Shown: positions 1-8,733, counted from the first letter of the stretch. The stretch is DNA of 64,000 nt from an uncultured SAR86 cluster bacterium (GCA_902616715.1 CACMTR010000002.1:1-64000), one strand, 5' to 3'. Program-made: numbers and translations. The notes: generated by a model not told the origin, from the letters alone.

Positions 1-379
1 AGTTTTCTTCAGCGTCCATTTCTTTCCAAACTTCTTCGAGAACTCTTCCAGAAGTTACTGCATTAGGCCACCCTGCATAATGAGCAAGATGAAAGATAAT
101 TTCTTCTATTTTTTCTTTACTGATACCTAAATTTCTAGCACCACGAAAGTGTAAACGAAGCTCATTTTCCCTATTGAGAGCAATTAGCCCCGCCAGAGTA
201 ATTATGCTTCTTTCTTGAATTTCTAGTCCAGGCCTTGACCAAACAGATCCAAATAAAGTCTCAACGGTGTGAGACCTAAAATCTTCAGAAAAACTACCTT
301 CGGCCTTATGAAGAAAATTTAACTTCTTTAATATTTCTGTGCCTTTTTTTAATCTTTTTTCATCGCTTTCGAATGTCAT
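1..379 (-). CDS. Carboxymuconolactone decarboxylase-family protein (partial, C-terminus off window)
   Basis: The first 126 residues of a CMD/AhpD-superfamily protein are visible; the 3' end runs off the left edge. The pattern is that of gamma-carboxymuconolactone decarboxylase: an N-terminal helix, then VWSRPGLEIQERSII, then ELRLHFRGARNLGIS, then a helix ending HYAGWPNA. The CxxC pair of the peroxidase-like AhpD branch is not seen, so a decarboxylase-like or unknown function is more likely than peroxide reduction. The ATG at 379 is preceded by a strong AGGAGAGG ribosome site. It is transcribed in the same direction as the next gene. Substrate cannot be told from sequence. Confidence 0.8.
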   Translation of the reverse strand, partial: MTFESDEKRLKKGTEILKKLNFLHKAEGSFSEDFRSHTVETLFGSVWSRPGLEIQERSIITLAGLIALNRENELRLHFRGARNLGISKEKIEEIIFHLAHYAGWPNAVTSGRVLEEVWKEMDAEEN

Positions 380-392
380 AAACCTCTCCTTT

Positions 393-812
393 TTAATTAA
401 ACAAATACCACCCAATATCCACTAACATAATTATAGTTACTATAAATCCTATAGAGAAAAATAAGCTTCTTAAGCTTGGATTCTTTCTTGTGGCAACTGA
501 ATAATATACAGCTGTATAAATATACCTTGCTAAAACGTAAATTATTACTAATCTAGATAGCCTTACTGGGTCCATGGACAATAAAATACTTAATAAAGCT
601 GCTCCTAAAAAAGGAATAATATTTTCTAAAGAATTTTTAAAAGCTCTATCACTTCTAAATACAAAAGATTCTGGGCCTAAGTCAGGATTAGTGGTTCCTG
701 GTACATATCTTTTTTGAGTTCTTGAAGCTCCAATAGAAATAATTGCTTCAATAACAATTAAGGTCAAGAGAGCCCATATTCCAATAAAACTTACATAATA
801 TTCTTCCATCAT
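393..812 (-). CDS. MAPEG-family membrane protein
   Basis: A 139-residue protein with about four membrane segments and the MAPEG signature region: FRSDRAFKNSLEN after the first loop, then an R-x-x-Y stretch (ARYIYTAVYY) in the third segment. MAPEG proteins include membrane glutathione transferases and eicosanoid enzymes; bacterial members are mostly uncharacterised. Length fits the family. It lies 17 bases from the acyltransferase gene upstream and 13 bases before the CMD-family gene, so the three are probably co-transcribed. A second MAPEG gene is at 20355-20771. Confidence 0.8.
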   Translation of the reverse strand: MMEEYYVSFIGIWALLTLIVIEAIISIGASRTQKRYVPGTTNPDLGPESFVFRSDRAFKNSLENIIPFLGAALLSILLSMDPVRLSRLVIIYVLARYIYTAVYYSVATRKNPSLRSLFFSIGFIVTIIMLVDIGWYLFN

Positions 813-829
813 TACATTTCTCCTATCTA

Positions 830-1438
830 TTAATATCTTTCAGGATGTTTTCCTTTATACTTTTTGAAATAAAGCTTTAACGAATTAATATCTTTTTCAT
901 TATCTCCCGTTGGTTTAAAAATTTCACCAAAAACAAATCTTTTATGCTCAAAATCTATTCCCGTTAAAACAATCTCAGCATTAATCTCTTTAGCAATTCT
1001 CAAAAATCCAGTTTTCCATTTAATAACCTTTTTTCTCGTTCCTTCTGGAGTAATACCTAATAAAATTGCGTCTCTCTCATTTCCTAAATTAGATATAAAT
1101 TTTTTTGCCCCAATAGGTGCATTTCTATTAACTGGTATACCGCCAAGCCAACTAAAAAAATGTTTAATTCCAAATTTAAATATGGAATCTTTTGCTAAAA
1201 AGTTAACTTTTATGTCGAGTGCTAAAACTAAGGGAAAGGCTCTTATAAAATCTTCATAAGAGGTGTGTGGAGCAGCAGTGATGATAACTCTTTTTTTATT
1301 AGGCAAAGATCCTTCTATTTTCCAACCATAGAACTTAAAAATTAATGTACCTAATAATATAAAAAAATTTGATCTTCTTGCTCTAAAGTGATCTGGAATC
1401 GAATTTCTAAATTCTTTAATTCCAGATTCATTAAACAT
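830..1438 (-). CDS. PlsC-like 1-acylglycerol-3-phosphate acyltransferase family protein
   Basis: A 202-residue acyltransferase of the PlsC/LPLAT superfamily. The catalytic HX4D box is H58-T-S-Y-E-D63 and the acceptor-binding box is PEGTR at 131-135, with the expected spacing. Family members move an acyl chain from acyl-CoA or acyl-ACP to a lysophospholipid or similar acceptor at the inner membrane. It is shorter than E. coli PlsC (245) and has only a short hydrophobic stretch near residues 25-35. The HTSxED variant of the box is common in a COG0204-like bacterial branch whose acceptor is not established, so I give no gene symbol. Confidence 0.85.
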   Translation of the reverse strand: MFNESGIKEFRNSIPDHFRARRSNFFILLGTLIFKFYGWKIEGSLPNKKRVIITAAPHTSYEDFIRAFPLVLALDIKVNFLAKDSIFKFGIKHFFSWLGGIPVNRNAPIGAKKFISNLGNERDAILLGITPEGTRKKVIKWKTGFLRIAKEINAEIVLTGIDFEHKRFVFGEIFKPTGDNEKDINSLKLYFKKYKGKHPERY

Positions 1439-1467
1439 TAAAATTAAAAAAACGTTTTAATAACTTT

Positions 1468-2514
1468 CTAAGGAGATTTAATTATATCAAACTCAATAAG
1501 ACTTTTGGCTGAGGCTATAACGGCTTCTTCTCCTGATCTGGGTTGCCAACCTAAAATATTTTTTGCTTTTGAATTATCAAGTTCTTTAGTTTTACCTAAT
1601 TGATTTGCTACAGTTTTCATTAGAGGACTAAAAAATCCGAGCAGTTTAATTAAAAAATCTGGCGCAGTGCCTTTTGGAAGTCTTTTCTGATATTCAGGTA
1701 TTTTTTTTCTTAAAAACTCACTTATTAATGGAATTGCCAAGGTTTCTGAACTTGCAATGAACCTATTTCCTGAAGCTTGAGGAGACTCTAATGCCAGAAG
1801 GTGCAATTGAGCCACATCCCTAACATCAACAATTCCAAAACTAATATTGGGTGCCAAAGGGAACCCTCCGTTTAAAAAACGTTTCACTAGTTCGACACTC
1901 GTTCCAAAGTCAGATTCTAAAACTGGCCCTAGGACTAGCGAAGGATTTATTACCGAAAGTTCCATATTGCACTCGTCACTGTTAACAAAGTCCCAAGCCG
2001 CTTTTTCAGCATAGGTTTTTGATTTGTTATAAGCAGAACAGCCTTCAGCGTCAGTATCAGTCCAATCTTCTTCATTGAAGCTATCTTTTTCATGTCCATA
2101 AATTATTGCGGCAACTGATGAGGTCAAAACAATTTTTTTAACTCCTTCTTCATTTGCGGCTTTGATAACCCGCAAAGTCCCTTCTCTTGCAGGAACTATA
2201 AGATCGTTTTCATCTTTTGGCTCCTCCAAGGCCACTGGAGAAGCAACATGCATGACATAATCACAACCTTTTACTGCTTCAGACCATCCTTCATCTTTAG
2301 TTAAGTCTGCGCTAACCCAATCAACGTCAATTTTATTGAGTCTCTCATAAGTTGAACCGGCTTCATCTAAGATTTTATTCAAGTCTGAAACCCTATCTAA
2401 ATTTCTAACCGTGGATTTAATTTTATAACCTGCTGCAGCAAGTTTTAATATGCAATGAGTCGCAATAAATCCTGAACCACCTGTAACTAAAACTGTCTTG
2501 TCTTGATTTGTCAT
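1468..2514 (-). CDS. NAD(P)-dependent extended SDR, dihydroflavonol-4-reductase-like
   Basis: A 348-residue extended short-chain dehydrogenase. The Rossmann motif TGGSGFIATH is near the N-terminus, the conserved VMHVASP strand follows around residue 90, and the active-site YxxxK appears as YNKSK near residue 165. Relatives reduce aldehydes or ketones or act on 3-beta-hydroxysteroids. The frame can be opened four codons earlier at a TTG (2526), but the ATG at 2514 is preceded by GAGGA five bases upstream and is preferred. The gene follows a secreted methyltransferase whose stop codon lies just upstream at 2523. Confidence 0.85.
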   Translation of the reverse strand: MTNQDKTVLVTGGSGFIATHCILKLAAAGYKIKSTVRNLDRVSDLNKILDEAGSTYERLNKIDVDWVSADLTKDEGWSEAVKGCDYVMHVASPVALEEPKDENDLIVPAREGTLRVIKAANEEGVKKIVLTSSVAAIIYGHEKDSFNEEDWTDTDAEGCSAYNKSKTYAEKAAWDFVNSDECNMELSVINPSLVLGPVLESDFGTSVELVKRFLNGGFPLAPNISFGIVDVRDVAQLHLLALESPQASGNRFIASSETLAIPLISEFLRKKIPEYQKRLPKGTAPDFLIKLLGFFSPLMKTVANQLGKTKELDNSKAKNILGWQPRSGEEAVIASAKSLIEFDIIKSP

Positions 2515-2522
2515 AGTAATCC

Positions 2523-3296
2523 TCAAATTTTTTTAAATAAAAAAGTAAATCTGTCGCTCTCACCAATCTGCAAATACTTATCTTGATCTAGCTCCTTCAA
2601 TCTCATTACTGGAGGCAAAGTCCAAACTCCTCTAGGATGATCTTTAGTATCCTTTGGGTTTGAATTAATTTCTGATTTTGCTATCAGCTTAAACCCGAGT
2701 TTTTCTATTGATTCAATAGCGTATTTTTCAGTGACATAGCCTGTTTTTTTCATATTCTGTATCGAAGTTCCTTCTTTTGCTCTATGTTCAACTACTCCAA
2801 GCAACCCTCCTTTCTTTAAAGATGCGTAGGAGTTTTTAATTATAAAATCCCAGTTAGGGCCAATCCAATTATGTAGATTCCTAAAAGTCACAACCACATC
2901 AACAGACTCAACTTCAGAGTATTTAGAATTAAGAGAAGCCAACTTAACTTGATCATAAACTGAACTGCTTGCTAATTTTTTTTCAAAATTATCTCTTACC
3001 CTTTTAGCAAAATCTCCCATTGAAGGATCAAAATGAACTGCAATCAATTCTCCATTATCTTTGAGATAATGAGCTAATATTTCTGTGTACCACCCGCCAC
3101 CAGGAGATAATTCTATAACGGTCATATCTGGTCTAATCCCAAAAAAGGTTAAAGTCTCGTAAGGGTGACGATAAACATCTCTGGCTACATTTTTATCTGA
3201 TCTAATTTCACTTTCAATAGCATTTTTTAAAGGGTCTGCTAAAGCAAATGAATTAAAAAAAATTAAAAGTATAAAAGTTAAAATCTTCATAATCAT
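2523..3296 (-). CDS. Exported SAM-dependent methyltransferase-like protein (COG4798 type)
   Basis: A 257-residue protein with a clear signal peptide (hydrophobic to about residue 20, cleavage after ALA) followed by a methyltransferase fold. The glycine motif I reads VIELSPGGGWYTEIL, an acidic/His turn (AVHFDP) follows motif II, and VVTFRNLHNW fits motif IV. This is the pattern of the predicted exported methyltransferases of COG4798. A SAM-type fold outside the cytoplasm is puzzling, since SAM is not known in the periplasm; the role is unknown. Three bases separate it from the CREST-protein gene upstream, so the two are co-transcribed. Confidence 0.8.
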   Translation of the reverse strand: MIMKILTFILLIFFNSFALADPLKNAIESEIRSDKNVARDVYRHPYETLTFFGIRPDMTVIELSPGGGWYTEILAHYLKDNGELIAVHFDPSMGDFAKRVRDNFEKKLASSSVYDQVKLASLNSKYSEVESVDVVVTFRNLHNWIGPNWDFIIKNSYASLKKGGLLGVVEHRAKEGTSIQNMKKTGYVTEKYAIESIEKLGFKLIAKSEINSNPKDTKDHPRGVWTLPPVMRLKELDQDKYLQIGESDRFTFLFKKI

Positions 3297-3299
3297 AAT

Positions 3300-4265
3300 T
3301 TAACTGGTAAATGATCTTTTCTCTGTTCTGTAAAAAAAGAAAAAAGAAAGTGTCGCTAAAGCACAAATAATATGCCATAACGCATGAGGTTGAATAATTG
3401 AATCAGGATAACACCATTCAGAGTCAGGATTAATCATTAAATTTCCTTGCAACCAGATGGTAAAAGCTAATATATAAAAAAAACATCCAGCAAAAAACCA
3501 AGGATTATATTTTCTGTAACTATCTGGTTTATTAGTGGCAATCAGCCCTGGAAGCCAAAAGAATAGGGTCCACCAGAAATCTTGAAGATTAATTAGAACT
3601 TCATATGGAGATGTTCCAAATAGCCAAAGCACTGCATACCCAACAAATCCGGAGAAAAATCTCATAAAACTTGAATAAAAATTATATAAAAATTCTGAAA
3701 TTATCCATAAACCTATTGATAGACCAAACAAACTAAAATCTATTCCTAGCTCAGAACCAAAAAACCAGCTAAGTACAGAAAAGGAAATTAATATAAAAAA
3801 ATAAGCCGTCAAAAATTGATTTTCAGACCAGCCATTTAAGATTTTAAAATTTAAAAGCCAAGGAATTATTATGTATGCAACCATACTAACGTTATCTATC
3901 CATTGCCCCCACACAGTATGAGTTCCATGCATCATTAATGAGCCGGGTCCTAAAAAAATTGAAGCCGATGCATATAAAACTGATATTGAAGTGAACCCAA
4001 TGAAAAAATTTTGACCTGTAACTTCCTCTCTCGAAAGAATCCAAACCATAAAGATTCCAGTTAAAATAAATCCTATATTACTTAAAGCATTAGAGGGCTC
4101 TCTAAAATAACCCGAACTTATTCTTTCACACCACCTAGAAATTTCTCCTATTTGATAACCTGATTCAACTGAAAGCATTATTCCAGAATACGCAAATAAA
4201 AAATAAAGTAAAAAGAATGCAGCAATTGACGAAATAGCAATAGTGACAGCGTAATTTTTTAACAT
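3300..4265 (-). CDS. CREST-superfamily membrane hydrolase, alkaline-ceramidase-like
   Basis: A 321-residue polytopic protein (about seven to eight membrane segments) with the residues expected of the CREST superfamily (alkaline ceramidase, PAQR receptors, Per1). Serine 109 and His113/116 lie in LGPGSLMMHGTH, Asp124 follows in QWIDN, and His294 and His298 lie in the C-terminal QPHALWH. These form a zinc-dependent amidase site in ceramidases. An N-terminal CER...REPSNALSN motif also matches. A ceramide-type amide or related lipid is the likely substrate, but this is inference. It is followed at once by an exported methyltransferase gene. Confidence 0.75.
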   Translation of the reverse strand: MLKNYAVTIAISSIAAFFLLYFLFAYSGIMLSVESGYQIGEISRWCERISSGYFREPSNALSNIGFILTGIFMVWILSREEVTGQNFFIGFTSISVLYASASIFLGPGSLMMHGTHTVWGQWIDNVSMVAYIIIPWLLNFKILNGWSENQFLTAYFFILISFSVLSWFFGSELGIDFSLFGLSIGLWIISEFLYNFYSSFMRFFSGFVGYAVLWLFGTSPYEVLINLQDFWWTLFFWLPGLIATNKPDSYRKYNPWFFAGCFFYILAFTIWLQGNLMINPDSEWCYPDSIIQPHALWHIICALATLSFFFFYRTEKRSFTS

Positions 4266-4266
4266 T

Positions 4267-5595
4267 TTAAGACCAACTTATCCTTGAAAAAGCTCCCGTA
4301 GAACAATAGAAGATATCTCTATTATCTCCTGGAGTCAAAAACATGCCGTTTGCTAATCTTGAATCTAATCCAACTTTGCTCAAAAGCTCTCCATTTGTTA
4401 GGTCTAAGACAATGATATGGTCCTCACCATTTTCATAGTGATTTATCACAAGCTCATTGCTTTCAGGGAATACAACTGGTTGCATTGTGGGCCTAAAGTT
4501 TTTTAGCCATGAAACTTTCAGTGAATTTTGAGAAGTATCGATACCTGCAATACTGCCATTTATGCTATCCCAAGCTATACAAATTTTTGATTCAGGAATA
4601 TTCACCGGCGGCGCAATAATGCCTCCTCCTTCTTTTTGAAAGGGCTCTATAAAATCAAGTTCTTCAGTTAATAAGTCAATTTTGATTAGTCTTTGCTTTC
4701 CTTTCCAAGGAGCAGGTGATCTCCAACTCAAAGATTTAAATTCATCAAATCGTCCATTGGGTTCTTCTCCATAAATATCCCTTACGGACTGGATATCTCC
4801 GTTATCCATAATCCATATATTTCCGTCAGAAATACAACCATCCCATGCTAATCCTTGAGAGCCATTGATGCTTCTATATTTAGGCGCCCAAGATTCATCA
4901 AGTTCGAGTGAAGTTTTATTTACTTTGATTTTTAAAATTTTCTCGATCCCTGGTACGTAAATAAATTCTCCCAAGTTATTTAACTCTGAAGCTATTCTTC
5001 CCATTGAACCTTCAGGCAAAGGAAAAGGCTCATCGATTAGCTCCAAAGTATCGGGATTCAAACGAGTAATAAAAGAGTTGCCTTGATTTTCAAGTCTGCA
5101 ATCTTTTGTGACAATAGATCCGTCTGAGAGAACTAATAGTCCATTATGAGCTCTATCTTTTGGAAGTTTTTTTTCTTCTAATAATTCACAGTTTGCACTT
5201 AAAGAATGCATAAAATTTCCATTAACTTTTATAATATTTCCGTTTTGATGTGCAGCAATTGCGCCACACCAAACATGACCACCGCAAGGCAACTTAGGGC
5301 TCTCAGCAAGAGTTTCCAATGAAATTGGATTAAATTTTTGGAGCCAGCCATAGGGTTCTGGCCCAAAGAAATAAGGCATTGTTCCACCCAAAAAATATTC
5401 ACCTTTCTCTCTTTTTATAACCATGACGTTCCATTTATCTGAGGATAAAGTTTGCACTTTTGGATATGAGCCTTTTGCGTTTAAAGAGCCTTGATAGGAT
5501 TTTTGTCTTCGATTGCCTCCACATTCAACAGGCCATGAGGAACTAAAATAACCAGGTAAGTTTTCGTTTCTATCAATCATATTGAAATTCGTCAT
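4267..5595 (-). CDS. Unknown beta-propeller-like protein
   Basis: I do not recognise the family with confidence. The 442 residues contain repeated beta-strand blades of the type found in PQQ/SMP-30-like propellers: short strands ending in G-D/N turns such as VLSDGSIVTKD, LAWDGCISDGNIWIMDNGD and NELVINHYENGED. There is no signal peptide or membrane segment. The frame opens at a TTG (5610), but I prefer the ATG at 5595; an ATG at 5577 is also possible, and none has a clear ribosome site. One base separates it from the CREST gene downstream, so it heads the 5595-1468 operon. A lactonase or sugar-ligand role is possible but unsupported. Confidence 0.65.
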   Translation of the reverse strand: MTNFNMIDRNENLPGYFSSSWPVECGGNRRQKSYQGSLNAKGSYPKVQTLSSDKWNVMVIKREKGEYFLGGTMPYFFGPEPYGWLQKFNPISLETLAESPKLPCGGHVWCGAIAAHQNGNIIKVNGNFMHSLSANCELLEEKKLPKDRAHNGLLVLSDGSIVTKDCRLENQGNSFITRLNPDTLELIDEPFPLPEGSMGRIASELNNLGEFIYVPGIEKILKIKVNKTSLELDESWAPKYRSINGSQGLAWDGCISDGNIWIMDNGDIQSVRDIYGEEPNGRFDEFKSLSWRSPAPWKGKQRLIKIDLLTEELDFIEPFQKEGGGIIAPPVNIPESKICIAWDSINGSIAGIDTSQNSLKVSWLKNFRPTMQPVVFPESNELVINHYENGEDHIIVLDLTNGELLSKVGLDSRLANGMFLTPGDNRDIFYCSTGAFSRISWS

Positions 5596-5623
5596 GATGA
5601 ATTTTAGCAATGATGAAGAAATT

Positions 5624-5661
5624 AAATAAATTTATCTTATAAGAAATTGAAATAAATTTAT
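5624..5661. promoter_or_regulatory. Two identical palindromic sites in a divergent intergenic region
   Basis: The 12-mer AAATAAATTTAT occurs at 5624-5635 and again at 5650-5661. Each contains the perfect 10-bp palindrome ATAAATTTAT, and their starts are 26 bp apart, about two and a half helical turns. They lie between the divergent genes at 5595 (minus) and 5700 (plus), where both promoters must be. A dimeric regulator or bent DNA are possible readings; the region is very AT-rich, so chance is not excluded. Confidence 0.3.
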
Positions 5662-5699
5662 TCGTCAATTCATCGCTAAAAAAGATTATTATCATCGTG

Positions 5700-6164
5700 A
5701 TGAAACACAATTGGAAAGTTAGCTTAATTTTTGCAGCTCTATTAACACTATTTGCTTCATATCCAGCTTATTCAGTGAAATATGACAAAAGCAATCCAAC
5801 TAAAATGTATTCGAAAGCTTATAAAATGATCGACAAAGGTCAATTCTCCAAAGCTCAAAAAATCCTTAAAAATTACACTAAATCCGAGCCAGATGATTCA
5901 GACGGCTGGACTCTCCTAGCTTTTTCATACAGAAAACTTGAAAAATTCGAAGCATCCGAAGAGTCCTATTTGAAAGCCCTTAGTATAGACCCAGAAAATA
6001 AGTCAGCTTTAGAATATCAAGGTGAGTTGTTTGTAGAGACGAATCGCTTAGACCTTGCAAATGTTAATTTAGAAAAACTTAAAACACTTTGTCCTGAATC
6101 TTGCATGGAACTAGAAAAATTGGAAAGTTACATAACGAGTTCATCAAGTAAATCAAATATATAA
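5700..6164 (+). CDS. Exported TPR-repeat protein
   Basis: A 154-residue protein with a signal peptide (KVSLIFAALLTLFASYPAYS, cleavage near residue 26) and two to three tetratricopeptide repeats. A pair of helices at about 35-65 (MYSKAYKMIDKGQFSKAQKIL) is followed by a canonical repeat at about 70-103 ending ALSIDPENKSALEYQ. Such proteins act as periplasmic scaffolds. A GTG directly precedes the ATG; the ATG at 5700 is used. Two cysteines near the C-terminus (CPESC) could form a disulphide after export. It is a single-gene unit converging on the esterase gene. Confidence 0.75.
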   Translation: MKHNWKVSLIFAALLTLFASYPAYSVKYDKSNPTKMYSKAYKMIDKGQFSKAQKILKNYTKSEPDDSDGWTLLAFSYRKLEKFEASEESYLKALSIDPENKSALEYQGELFVETNRLDLANVNLEKLKTLCPESCMELEKLESYITSSSSKSNI

Positions 6165-6182
6165 GTTTAAAAGCTAGCTAAA

Positions 6183-7148
6183 CTATCGGTTTTCTTCAAG
6201 AATAAAATTTAAAACGCCCTCAAACCTTTTCCCAAAATCTTTAGGATTATGGCCAAAACCTTCGAACACCAAACTTTGGAAAGTTAAGGCATTAGAGGAA
6301 AATATCTCGTCTATTTTATTTTGAGGTTCCTCATAAAACTGATCTAGGCTTTCAGTTCCTCGATCTAAGTAAATTTTTTTTTCTCTAAGCTCATCAATAT
6401 TCTCTATTATGTAAGAATATATTGCCTCGGTGGTATACGGATCTCCAAAAAATCTAATTTCACTTCTAAAAGGAAATAAGGCGTAATCTAAAGGTCTTAT
6501 GCCTATCCAATGGGTTGATAAAGATGCTGCAAATCCAAACCTATGGGGTAATTCAATCAAAGCATTTAATGAAATTAGCCCTCCCATGCTAGATCCTAAT
6601 ATTCCCATATTTTTTGAACTCATATCCCTTTCAAACTTGTCCTCTAAATATGGAATTAGCTCCTCTTCTAAGAATTTTATGTAATCAAATTTCTCTAGAT
6701 CGACAAAATTCTGATAAGCAAATTTTCGAAATCCAAAGCCAAAATATTTAATTGCTTGTTTTGGAAAATATTCGGCATATCTTTTAGATTCATCTAATAA
6801 TTTCCCTCCATTTGTTCGCGCTGCATTCTCTACGCCAACAACAACTATGTTTGGTAATTTATTTTTTTTGTTCAGAGATTGAAGGGTTTCGTCTATGCCC
6901 CATTCCTCATCTCTCCAATTTACTTTACCGTCAAAGAGATACTGACCATCTTGTATGATTATAAAAGTAGTATCTTGATCAATTACTTCTTTGCTAGGAG
7001 AGTAAATCAATAATCTTCTCTCTCCCAAAAATTTAGATTCAAATACTTCTTCCGAAAGCGTTCCGAACACTATTTCTTCGGTTGATGCATAACCAGTTGT
7101 GAGGCTAAATAAAAGAATTACAAAAACTTTAAAAAAATCTTTAATCAA
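6183..7148 (-). CDS. Exported alpha/beta-hydrolase esterase (Fes/esterase-D type)
   Basis: A 321-residue protein with a signal peptide (to about residue 21, TGYA) and a putative-esterase fold (PF00756-like). The nucleophile elbow is GSSMGG with Ser187; His300 in FGHNPKDFG is the likely catalytic histidine and an Asp near 262 the acid. Relatives cleave siderophore esters, feruloyl esters or S-formylglutathione; here export suggests an extracytoplasmic ester. No ATG lies near the signal peptide, so translation probably starts at the TTG at 7148. That TTG overlaps the end of the GH84 gene by eight bases, implying translational coupling. Confidence 0.8.
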   Translation of the reverse strand: MIKDFFKVFVILLFSLTTGYASTEEIVFGTLSEEVFESKFLGERRLLIYSPSKEVIDQDTTFIIIQDGQYLFDGKVNWRDEEWGIDETLQSLNKKNKLPNIVVVGVENAARTNGGKLLDESKRYAEYFPKQAIKYFGFGFRKFAYQNFVDLEKFDYIKFLEEELIPYLEDKFERDMSSKNMGILGSSMGGLISLNALIELPHRFGFAASLSTHWIGIRPLDYALFPFRSEIRFFGDPYTTEAIYSYIIENIDELREKKIYLDRGTESLDQFYEEPQNKIDEIFSSNALTFQSLVFEGFGHNPKDFGKRFEGVLNFILEENR

Positions 7149-8184
7149 TTTTTTTCAAATTAAAACGTGATTCAAGCAAACCTGAGGAAACATCTTCTTT
7201 TAAAAACTTTCTCAAAATATGTAAGTAAGGATATATTTCTTGTTTTATTGGAGCAGTCCATTCCCATAATAAAAATTCAATTGTCCTAATTTCCTCTTCT
7301 GATCTAGCGAAGCTCGCATCTAATTTAAACAGGTTTAAAATTTTCTCGAACTCCTTAGGAAGCCCAGCTTTTTCAAAAAGCGTAAGAATTTCTTCTTGTC
7401 GGTGAAAAATTTTGTTCGCTAAAGCTTCTAAACAAAACTTATCCACATTAAGTAACCCTGTTCCATTTATCAAAATTCCTTCAAGATTTTCTAACTTAGA
7501 TTGTTCATCGCCATCAAACGCTTCCATGACAACTTTAGGAACACAATAATCGTTGGCATAAAAGTTATCCCAAATAATGAGTTTATGATTAAGCACTTCC
7601 CTCCACCCTTCAATAGCTTCTTGAGAATATTTTGATGACACAACTTTTGATCCTGTCCAAAACATTGGGATTTCTTCATCTAAATCTTTTGAAAGTTCTT
7701 TTAAATAAATGCTTTCTGTAAATGTCGGCTTTGCGAGTTGTTCACAATATTCAGAAGGCACACAATAAAAATTTATATCCTTGTACTTATCATTACATCT
7801 ATTAATGATCTCAGCATGATGCCTTCCACTTTGTTCTTGGAAAAGATCATCAAAAAGAATTACGATGTCTGAAATTTCTATTAATTCGGCTTCAGAAATT
7901 TTCTTAAATAGCTCATCGTAAGAATTTTGGAAATTAATGCCGGGTGAAATTCCAAAAAGAAACTTTATCTCATTAGCTTTGCAACTGGAGTTAAATTCAT
8001 CCAGACGTTTCTTTGTCTGTTCTGGATAGGATTCCTTCCAATTTAAGCGATGAAAAGGATCTTCCTTTGGGCAATAAAAATAAGAATTAAGTTTTTGATC
8101 AACTATCTGCCTTAAGATTTCTTCTCGCTCACCCCAAGAAAGTAGCTTTCCAAAATATCCTTCTATGTAACCGCTGAGCTTCAT
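7141..8184 (-). CDS. GH84-family beta-N-acetylglucosaminidase (O-GlcNAcase-like)
   Basis: A 347-residue protein matching the catalytic domain of glycoside hydrolase family 84. GYIEGYFG at the start, YFYCPKEDPFHRLNWKESYP near 35-54, and the catalytic Asp pair D112-D113 in VILFDDLF all match; family enzymes use two adjacent Asp with substrate-assisted catalysis. There is no signal peptide and no extra domain, unlike the long secreted bacterial members, so it appears cytoplasmic and minimal. It sits between a cytochrome b561 gene and an exported esterase in one operon. N-acetylglucosamine from chitin, peptidoglycan or host glycans is the likely substrate (inference). Confidence 0.8.
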   Translation of the reverse strand: MKLSGYIEGYFGKLLSWGEREEILRQIVDQKLNSYFYCPKEDPFHRLNWKESYPEQTKKRLDEFNSSCKANEIKFLFGISPGINFQNSYDELFKKISEAELIEISDIVILFDDLFQEQSGRHHAEIINRCNDKYKDINFYCVPSEYCEQLAKPTFTESIYLKELSKDLDEEIPMFWTGSKVVSSKYSQEAIEGWREVLNHKLIIWDNFYANDYCVPKVVMEAFDGDEQSKLENLEGILINGTGLLNVDKFCLEALANKIFHRQEEILTLFEKAGLPKEFEKILNLFKLDASFARSEEEIRTIEFLLWEWTAPIKQEIYPYLHILRKFLKEDVSSGLLESRFNLKKID

Positions 8185-8190
8185 AATCGT

Positions 8191-8733
8191 TCATTTCACA
8201 GTTTTTCTTGTCCAAAACTTAGTCATATTTTTAGTTGTGTCATCCTTAACGACAAAGTGATGATAAAGAGCAGCCAAGATATGTATCACTATCAATGCAA
8301 TAATCGCATTTGTTGCAAATTCATGAACACCTCTAATCAAGTTAAACATGTTCGGATTGTCTACTTCTGATGACAAATTGAATGTACCAAAAACTACTAT
8401 TGGGTCACTTGTGAAATTTGCAGAAGCAATACCAGAAATAATTAAAAGTCCCATTAGAAAATACAAGCCATAATGGCCAGTCTTTGCCATGACTACCTGC
8501 CAGCCTGGCATTGATTCGGGCAAGCTTGGTGCACCGTACAGAAATCTCAAAAATATTCTTAGAATTAACAAGAAAGTTACTATGAGTCCTGCAGTAGCAT
8601 GATCAACTCTGGATTCCAAGCGATCCCAGAGCTCCATGTCTCCACCAAATTTTTGCGCAACGTTCAAATCTAACATGATGACAATCGCCATTAACCAGTG
8701 AATGACTTTTTGCGCTCTTAAATAATCTATCAT
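8191..8733 (-). CDS. Cytochrome b561-family protein
   Basis: A 180-residue four-helix membrane cytochrome. The expected haem-ligand histidines are present: His12 (KVIHW), His45 (DHATAG), one in KTGHYG near 87, and one in HILAALYHH near 150. Family proteins pass electrons between the quinone pool or a periplasmic donor and an acceptor, often in superoxide or nickel-hydrogenase contexts. Length is normal. It heads the operon b561-GH84-esterase and is divergent from the photolyase-family gene, with 81 bases between the start codons for both promoters. Confidence 0.85.
   Translation of the reverse strand: MIDYLRAQKVIHWLMAIVIMLDLNVAQKFGGDMELWDRLESRVDHATAGLIVTFLLILRIFLRFLYGAPSLPESMPGWQVVMAKTGHYGLYFLMGLLIISGIASANFTSDPIVVFGTFNLSSEVDNPNMFNLIRGVHEFATNAIIALIVIHILAALYHHFVVKDDTTKNMTKFWTRKTVK

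Noticed and set aside
7439-7447. Perfect DnaA box TTATCCACA inside the GH84 gene
   Set aside because: Isolated, 38 kb from dnaA and within coding sequence; a nine-base match is expected by chance in 64 kb.
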